A DNA stretch of 10,445 bases, from contig DAOVCL010000053.1 in the NCBI GenBank assembly GCA_030670005.1, forward strand, positions 1-10,445. The letters run 5' to 3'. The stretch's first letter is position 1; each line of letters opens with the position of its first letter. Position numbers and translations under genes: made by a program. This DNA is from Candidatus Zixiibacteriota bacterium (GTDB lineage Bacteria; SM23-81; DAOVCL01). Below are positions 7,328-10,445 of this stretch, piece by piece. The notes under the pieces are model-generated. The model made no database searches and was not told the DNA's origin. It saw nothing but the letters and a program-made list of their open reading frames with translations.

Positions 7328-8040
7328 CCCTCAAGCACCTCCTTTACCCTCTGATATAGCAATTGGGTAAAGCTCTCCAAACTTTCCTCTCCCCCATTCT
7401 CCAGGTGGTCGCTAAGGTAAAAGGGCTTACCAACTCTAAGCGTCAACCTGCGGCCAAAGTTGAAATACCTATGGGTCCCCAAAACGGCCATCGGCAGCAT
7501 CGGCACCTTTACCCCCTCATTCCAGAGGTCGAAGACAACCTTGGCCGGCCCCCTCTTAAACCGCCTTAACTCCCCCACCTTCCCCGTCCCTCCCTCAGGG
7601 AAGATACAGACCACCTGCCCCCTCTTTAGTCTCTCCTTGATATGCTCAAACACCCGCCGATCACTCGACCCTCTCTTGACCGGAATGGCCTCCATCTTCC
7701 TCATTCGAGGAACAATTGTCCTAGCTATCCATCGGCTCAAAGGGCCCATTATGGGTTTCACCCACCTCCCCAGTTCCCCCACTCCATAATGGTAGATCAT
7801 GCGAGCGCACTCCTCTTGGTGAAAGAGCTCGTAAGTGGCCACAAAGTGCACCTGTCTGGGAATCTTGGCGGCAATAAAGAAGATATCCTTCCAATTGAGG
7901 TGATTAGGGGTAAGAAGGGCAGGACCCTCGGGGGGGAGATGCTTAATCCCCTCAGCAGCCACCCTCTGGGTGCGCAGGATTCCCCTATTCCTTCTTTGCC
8001 AGAGCCTATAGGTTCTGGTTTCGTCCTTCCACTTCTCCAT
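7324..8040 (-). CDS. PlsC-type lysophospholipid / 1-acylglycerol-3-phosphate acyltransferase family protein
   Basis: At 238 residues this has the usual size and motifs of the PlsC acyltransferase family, which transfers an acyl chain to a lyso-phospholipid or lysophosphatidic acid at the inner membrane. Motif I is NHLNWKD (HX4D: His47, Asp52). The motif II region is IPVKRG (119-124). Motif III is FPEGGTGKVGELRRF (147-161), followed by KRG (162-164). Motif IV is VPMLPMAVLG (179-188). Motif III has Gly-Gly-Thr-Gly where FPEGTRS is the common form. No clear transmembrane helix is visible, so it is probably a peripheral membrane enzyme. The start lies 2 bp after the stop of the transsulfuration enzyme with only a weak Shine-Dalgarno, which points to translational coupling. 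Its stop overlaps the next start as ATGA. Exact acyl acceptor is unknown. Confidence 0.92.
   Translation of the reverse strand: MEKWKDETRTYRLWQRRNRGILRTQRVAAEGIKHLPPEGPALLTPNHLNWKDIFFIAAKIPRQVHFVATYELFHQEECARMIYHYGVGELGRWVKPIMGPLSRWIARTIVPRMRKMEAIPVKRGSSDRRVFEHIKERLKRGQVVCIFPEGGTGKVGELRRFKRGPAKVVFDLWNEGVKVPMLPMAVLGTHRYFNFGRRLTLRVGKPFYLSDHLENGGEESLESFTQLLYQRVKEVLEG
7336..7345 (-). promoter_or_regulatory. Ribosome binding site of the giant peptidase gene
   Basis: The minus strand reads AAAGGAGGTG, a near-perfect anti-16S match, with ten bases between GGAGG and the ATG. It lies inside the last codons of the acyltransferase gene. It fixes the peptidase start at 7327 and suggests that the last gene is strongly translated in its own right as well as being coupled through the ATGA overlap. 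Confidence 0.8.
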
Positions 8041-8042
8041 AG

Positions 8043-9209
8043 CTATCTTAGGGCAGAATTTAGGTCACCAATTAGATCGTCTAAGTCCTCTATCCCCACT
8101 GAAAGCCGCAAAAACCCGGGATCTATACCCAGCTCTGCCTTCTCCTCTGAAGAGAGAAGGTGGTGGGAAGTATTTGTGGGCATAGAGATCAAGGACTCTA
8201 CCCCTCCCAAACTTGTCGCTTCCTTGATTATCCTCAGCTTAGACATCACCTTGAGAGCAGCCTCATCCCCTCCCTTCACTTGAAAGGTTACCATTCCCCC
8301 AAAACCAGAAAGTAGCCTATCGGCCAATCTTCTTTGAGGATAAGAACTAAGCCCTGGGTAGATAACCTTCTCCACGGCTGAATGGCCCTCCAGGAATTTG
8401 GCTACCCCCAAACCACTCTGGTTCTGTCTCTCCACCCTCAAAGCCAGCGTCTTCATCCCCCTCTCCAGAAGGAAGCAGGCATGGGGGTCTAAACATCCCC
8501 CCAACCTGACCATCACCTTCCATACTTCATTCAGAATCTCCCCTTTCCCCACCAGGGCTCCGGCCACCAGATCGCTGTGTCCATTGAGGTATTTGGTGCA
8601 ACTGTGAAGGACAATATCTGCCCCCCATTCCAATGGCCTGAGGTTTATTGGGGTGGAAAAGGTGTTGTCCACCACCAGACTTATCCCCTTCCTCTTCGCC
8701 ACCTGGCCCACTTCAGGTAGGGAGGTCAACTTGAGGAGGGGGTTGGAGACCGATTCAAAGAGGATAACTCTGGTGTTCGGCTTTATGGCTTCCTCCACCC
8801 TTTGGGGATCTGTCTGATCGGTAAAACCAATCTCTATACCCCTCTGGGGAAGTTCCTCAGTGATAAAGCTATAGGTCCCTCCATAGAGGTCTTTGGTGGT
8901 TAAGAGGTGATCTCCCCTTCTAAGCAGGGCCAAAAGAAGGCTGGATATGGCCGCCATCCCGGAGGAGAAGACAAGTCCATCCTCTGCCCCCTCCAATCTG
9001 GCTACCTTCTCTGCCACGGAGAGTTGGTTCTGATTCCCCCAACGAGTATAGACATATTCCTCCCTGGGCCTACCCTCCTCTATTGCCTGATAGGCAGTCG
9101 GGGAGAGGAGATAGGTGGAGGTCTGAAACAGGGGGGTGGTTAGTGAACCCTGATAGTTCTTCTCCCCGGAATGCACCGAAATTGTGGATAAACCCCAGCT
9201 ATTGTCCAT
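8043..9209 (-). CDS. PLP-dependent Cys/Met metabolism (transsulfuration) enzyme, cystathionine gamma-synthase/lyase-like
   Basis: The 388 residues span the full family length. Visible active-site elements are Tyr54 and Arg56 in YTRWGN (phosphate contacts from the neighbouring subunit), SSGMAA (82-87, phosphate cup), Tyr109 in DLYGGTY (stacks on PLP), Asp181 in VVDNTFSTP (pyridine nitrogen), Lys206 in HSCTKYLNGHSD (Schiff base), the family signature ATSLGGVESLISMP (331-344) and Arg368 in FLRLSVGIED (substrate carboxylate). Residue 111 after LYG is Gly, not the Cys typical of methionine gamma-lyase, which favours cystathionine gamma-synthase, cystathionine lyase or homoserine-ester sulfhydrylase activity. 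Sequence alone cannot separate these. The usual NPT after YxRxG is replaced by NQN. The start follows the kinase stop by 7 bp, and GAGGAAG at 9212-9218 is a suitable ribosome binding site. Confidence 0.94.
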   Translation of the reverse strand: MDNSWGLSTISVHSGEKNYQGSLTTPLFQTSTYLLSPTAYQAIEEGRPREEYVYTRWGNQNQLSVAEKVARLEGAEDGLVFSSGMAAISSLLLALLRRGDHLLTTKDLYGGTYSFITEELPQRGIEIGFTDQTDPQRVEEAIKPNTRVILFESVSNPLLKLTSLPEVGQVAKRKGISLVVDNTFSTPINLRPLEWGADIVLHSCTKYLNGHSDLVAGALVGKGEILNEVWKVMVRLGGCLDPHACFLLERGMKTLALRVERQNQSGLGVAKFLEGHSAVEKVIYPGLSSYPQRRLADRLLSGFGGMVTFQVKGGDEAALKVMSKLRIIKEATSLGGVESLISMPTNTSHHLLSSEEKAELGIDPGFLRLSVGIEDLDDLIGDLNSALR

Positions 9210-9216
9210 CTCTTCC

Positions 9217-9699
9217 TCAGAGCTTGTAACCTATCTTCCGCAAGAACTCCCTCCGCTTCCTCACATCCCCCTCGGTCTCCACCCCCTTTGGCTCAAAGCC
9301 ATCAATCACCCCTAAAACTCCCCTTCCCCCTTCGGTCTGGGCCACAATTACCTCTACCGGGTTGGCAGTGGCACAGAAGATAGAGCAGACCTCCCTGCAG
9401 GTTTTGATGCCGTTTAGCACATTCACCGGAAAGCCACCCTTGAGGATGATAACAAATATATGACCAGCTCCGATGGCCTCTACATTTTTGATGGCAACAT
9501 CTTTCAGCTCATCATCATTTCCCTCACACCTTATCAGGCAGGGGCCAGAGGCCTCAGAGAAGGCCAGGCCGAATTTAAGCTGGGGCGAAGAGTTCACCAT
9601 TACCTCATAGAGATCCTCAGCGGTCTTGATGAAATGGGTCTGGCCAATTATTATATTTGCCCCCTCAGGGTATTCCATCTTTACAGCCTTTAATTCCAT
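9217..9699 (-). CDS. Adenosine-specific kinase family protein (PF04008)
   Basis: This compact 160-residue protein matches the adenosine-specific kinase family from end to end. Recognisable blocks are QTHFIKTAEDLYEVM (20-34), FGLAFSEASGPCLIR (43-57), AGHIF (78-82), NVLNGIK (93-99), CATANPVEVIVAQ (109-121), GRGVLGVIDG (125-134) and the tail FLRKIGYKL (152-160). The family is defined mainly from structural-genomics work on archaeal and thermophilic bacterial members and is thought to bind or phosphorylate adenosine; its physiological role is poorly known. It is cytoplasmic, with no signal or membrane segment. It is the first gene of the tight four-gene run and follows a repeat-filled gap. The ATG start sits just after an extended Shine-Dalgarno. 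Confidence 0.93.
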   Translation of the reverse strand: MELKAVKMEYPEGANIIIGQTHFIKTAEDLYEVMVNSSPQLKFGLAFSEASGPCLIRCEGNDDELKDVAIKNVEAIGAGHIFVIILKGGFPVNVLNGIKTCREVCSIFCATANPVEVIVAQTEGGRGVLGVIDGFEPKGVETEGDVRKRREFLRKIGYKL

Positions 9700-9700
9700 A

Positions 9701-9710
9701 CCTCCTCCTT
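9701..9710 (-). promoter_or_regulatory. Ribosome binding site of the adenosine-specific kinase gene
   Basis: The minus strand reads AAGGAGGAGG, then a single T, then the ATG at 9699. It is an extended purine-rich Shine-Dalgarno whose upstream half (AAGGAGG) has the normal spacing. Its upstream end overlaps by 3 bases the 44-bp repeat copy at 9708-9751. Confidence 0.75.
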
Positions 9711-9751
9711 TGAACTTCGCCGCCTTCGGGCGGATTCTATGGGACGCGGAT
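9708..9751. repeat. 44-bp direct repeat, copy A
   Basis: It begins CTTTGAACTT and ends with TCTATGGGACGCGGAT on the plus strand. It matches copy B (10221-10264) at about 35 of 44 positions without gaps. The outer ten bases on the left are identical and 20 of the last 22 bases agree. The differences cluster in the centre, where copy A forms a GC hairpin. It abuts the kinase ribosome binding site. Beyond the repeat, ATTAACGCTGATC continues a GACGCGGAT-like short-period pattern. Confidence 0.65.
9720..9733. repeat. GC hairpin with TTCG loop in the kinase leader
   Basis: The plus strand reads CCGCC-TTCG-GGCGG, a perfect 5-bp GC stem. In the transcribed (minus) sense it is CCGCC-CGAA-GGCGG and lies 10 bp upstream of the kinase Shine-Dalgarno. 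It could influence mRNA stability or early elongation. No alternative pairing partner or U-tract was seen, so a specific regulatory role is not claimed. Confidence 0.5.
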
Positions 9752-9786
9752 TAACGCTGATCATTAGGATTTATAAAGACTCTGTG

Positions 9787-9810
9787 CCGTCAGGGCTCCT
9801 GCCCTGACGG
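9787..9810. repeat. Perfect 10-bp stem hairpin
   Basis: CCGTCAGGGC (9787-9796) and GCCCTGACGG (9801-9810) are exact reverse complements around a TCCT loop. There is no T-run on either side, so it is better read as a REP-type repeat than as a canonical intrinsic terminator, although it could still slow or end transcription of the Lrp/AsnC-type gene. Confidence 0.7.
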
Positions 9811-9818
9811 AGAATAAT

Positions 9819-9840
9819 GGACAGATATAAATGTCTGTCC
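9819..9840. repeat. Small inverted repeat GGACAGA/TCTGTCC
   Basis: GGACAGA (9819-9825) pairs with TCTGTCC (9834-9840) around an AT-rich 8-base loop. It begins 8 bp after the preceding hairpin and looks like part of the same composite repeat block. Confidence 0.6.
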
Positions 9841-9867
9841 CTACATTGACAGGAGGCGTCTTTTGGC

Positions 9868-9950
9868 CATTGCGAGGAGTCTCGAAGGCCTTCGGGATGA
9901 CGAAGCAATCTCGCTTGGGATTGCTTCGCTCTCTTTGGTCACTCGCAATG
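9868..9950. repeat. Nested inverted-repeat element (REP/MITE-like), 83 bp
   Basis: Terminal arms CATTGCGAG (9868-9876) and CTCGCAATG (9942-9950) are exact reverse complements. Inside is a second exact pair, GAAGCAATC (9902-9910) and GATTGCTTC (9919-9927), plus the palindrome CGAAGGCCTTCG (9883-9894). The combination CATTGCGAG...GAAGCAATC...GATTGCTTC...CTCGCAATGACA is a widespread bacterial intergenic repeat type (recollection, not a search). It has no coding capacity. Confidence 0.75.
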
Positions 9951-10057
9951 ACAAGCTCACCTAAAGCACGGCACGATAGTAATTTATGAAAATTATCCTC
10001 TAAAATCCGCATCTATCCTCACTAATTCGGAGGTCACGAGGGCACCAAGCCTTTCTC

Positions 10058-10079
10058 GGACTCCGATAAATCGAAGTCC
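10058..10079. repeat. Imperfect hairpin GGACTcCGA-taaa-TCGaAGTCC
   Basis: The arms pair over 8 of 9 positions with one C/A mismatch and a TAAA loop. It is the next member of the series of small inverted repeats in this gap. Confidence 0.55.
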
Positions 10080-10089
10080 ATACAAAATA

Positions 10090-10142
10090 GTAGCCGTAAC
10101 ATCGTAGGCTAGGAAAGAACGCAGACTGAAGTCTGCGGCTAC
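10090..10142. repeat. Inverted-repeat element with GTAGCCG/CGGCTAC ends
   Basis: GTAGCCG (10090-10096) and CGGCTAC (10136-10142) are exact inverted ends of a 53-bp segment. A second hairpin, GCAGAC-TGAA-GTCTGC (10121-10136), sits at its right end. The string CGCAGACTGAAGTCTGCGGCTAC has the look of a REP unit. Confidence 0.6.
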
Positions 10143-10220
10143 CAAGAAATTTGCTTAATGCCCTTCGGATGAGTTTCTGTAATCCCTTGATAACCAAAGA
10201 CAAAAATGGTAATCTTTACA

Positions 10221-10264
10221 CTTTGAACTTAGCGCACCTGCGGCGGACTCTATGGGACGCAGAT
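10221..10264. repeat. 44-bp direct repeat, copy B
   Basis: It starts CTTTGAACTT and ends TCTATGGGACGCAGAT, in the same orientation as copy A at 9708-9751, and lies 55 bp beyond the stop codon of the Lrp/AsnC-type gene. The two copies bracket the whole hairpin cluster. The central GC hairpin of copy A is not preserved here. Confidence 0.65.
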
Positions 10265-10318
10265 CATCAAGATTTCTTCTATTCTTTGGAGTGCGGTAGA
10301 GGGCAGTCATCCTTGGAA

Positions 10319-10445
10319 TCAAGCTTCAAATTTCAACACATTGAGGGTGATAGTATCGGTGATCCCTTTAATGGCCTGGATTCTGTCGAGCACTAAAGTT
10401 CCAATGGCGTTAAAATCAGCCCCCTGGATAGTGGCCACTAAGTCA
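10319..10445 (-). CDS. Partial Lrp/AsnC-type ligand-binding (RAM) domain protein, C-terminal end
   Basis: Only the last 41 codons and a TGA stop (10319-10321) are inside the window; the frame is open through the edge. The peptide runs DLVATIQGADFNAIGTLVLD, then RIQAIKGITDTITLNVLKFEA. This fits the second half of the Lrp/AsnC RAM domain: a beta strand (DLVATIQG), a helix (NAIGTLVLDRIQAI), the G-I-x-x-T-x-T turn and a final strand (TITLNVLKF). RAM domains bind small effectors, often amino acids, at subunit interfaces. Whether a DNA-binding helix-turn-helix precedes it, or this is one of the stand-alone ~75-80-residue RAM proteins, cannot be seen. It is on the same strand as the operon but separated from it by the repeat cluster. 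Confidence 0.78.
   Translation of the reverse strand, partial: DLVATIQGADFNAIGTLVLDRIQAIKGITDTITLNVLKFEA

Larger units (their letters stand above)
9700..10318. other. Gene-free interval filled with hairpins and dispersed-type repeats
   Basis: No open frame in these ~620 bp resembles a protein. The short frames present are translations of inverted repeats. The interval carries at least six separate inverted repeats and two copies of a 44-bp direct repeat, listed individually. It separates the Lrp/AsnC-type gene from the kinase operon, so it must hold the terminator of the former and the promoter of the latter, but no convincing promoter or U-tract terminator could be picked out by eye. Confidence 0.7.

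Noticed and set aside
7642..8283. Plus-strand open frame of 213 codons
   Set aside because: It lies antisense across the acyltransferase and the end of the transsulfuration gene, both of which have intact family motifs.
9787..9810. Intrinsic (rho-independent) terminator
   Set aside because: The stem is perfect but no T-run follows on either strand, so it was listed only as a hairpin repeat.
9752..9867. Sigma-70-like promoter for the kinase operon
   Set aside because: A TTTATAAAT string on the minus strand lacks a correctly spaced -35, and promoter consensus differs in FCB-type bacteria; nothing convincing.
9764..10012. Minus-strand open frame of 82 codons in the repeat cluster
   Set aside because: Its translation is read from the inverted repeats at 9787-9950; no ribosome binding site and no protein-like pattern.
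10000..10203. Minus-strand open frame of 67 codons
   Set aside because: Composed of the 10058-10142 hairpin repeats; codon content and sequence look non-coding.
10151..10396. Plus-strand open frame of 81 codons
   Set aside because: Covers copy B of the 44-bp repeat and is antisense to the RAM-domain tail, which is the better-supported reading.

Overview
The window is a stretch of bacterial chromosome with every recognisable gene on the minus strand. The giant gene encodes a secreted gingipain-type (C25) cysteine peptidase with three calcium-binding beta-propellers and a C-terminal FlgD-like/type IX secretion (T9SS) sorting domain. This combination, with the tail signature YPNPFN and the ending RKMVLLK, is typical of the FCB supergroup and of uncultured lineages near it (for example WOR-3/Stahlbacteria, Edwardsbacteria, Zixibacteria or Cloacimonadota-like genomes). 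The exact phylum is inference. The coding strand is purine-rich and favours AGG/AGA arginine codons, and the adenosine-specific kinase family is common in archaea and thermophilic bacteria, so a warm-habitat lineage is possible but not shown.

Layout, in the direction of transcription (right to left): (1) 10319-10445, the last 41 codons of an Lrp/AsnC-type ligand-binding (RAM) domain protein, cut by the window edge; (2) 9700-10318, about 620 bp with no credible gene, filled with short hairpins and REP/MITE-like repeats and containing two copies of a 44-bp direct repeat; (3) 9217-9699, adenosine-specific kinase; (4) 8043-9209, a PLP-dependent transsulfuration-family enzyme; (5) 7324-8040, a PlsC-type acyltransferase; (6) 236-7327, the 2363-residue C25 peptidase; (7) 1-235, a non-coding element with a striking 7-bp periodic array bounded by inverted repeats.

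The four complete genes are tightly packed (gaps of 7 and 2 bp, then a 4-bp ATGA overlap) and probably form one transcript. The first three are housekeeping metabolism (nucleoside, sulfur amino acid, lipid) and the last is an exported surface or secreted protein, so the grouping looks like co-transcription rather than a single pathway.

The two items most worth a second look are the architecture of the giant protein (exactly 7+7+7 calcium-loop blades, each propeller closed by an ASPIC/UnbV domain and preceded by a CARDB-like domain, then a T9SS tail) and the intergenic element at 4-212. In that element 18 consecutive heptanucleotides share a constant part plus a variable triplet, and the constant part changes stepwise along the array. 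No CRISPR array, transposase, tRNA or rRNA was seen.
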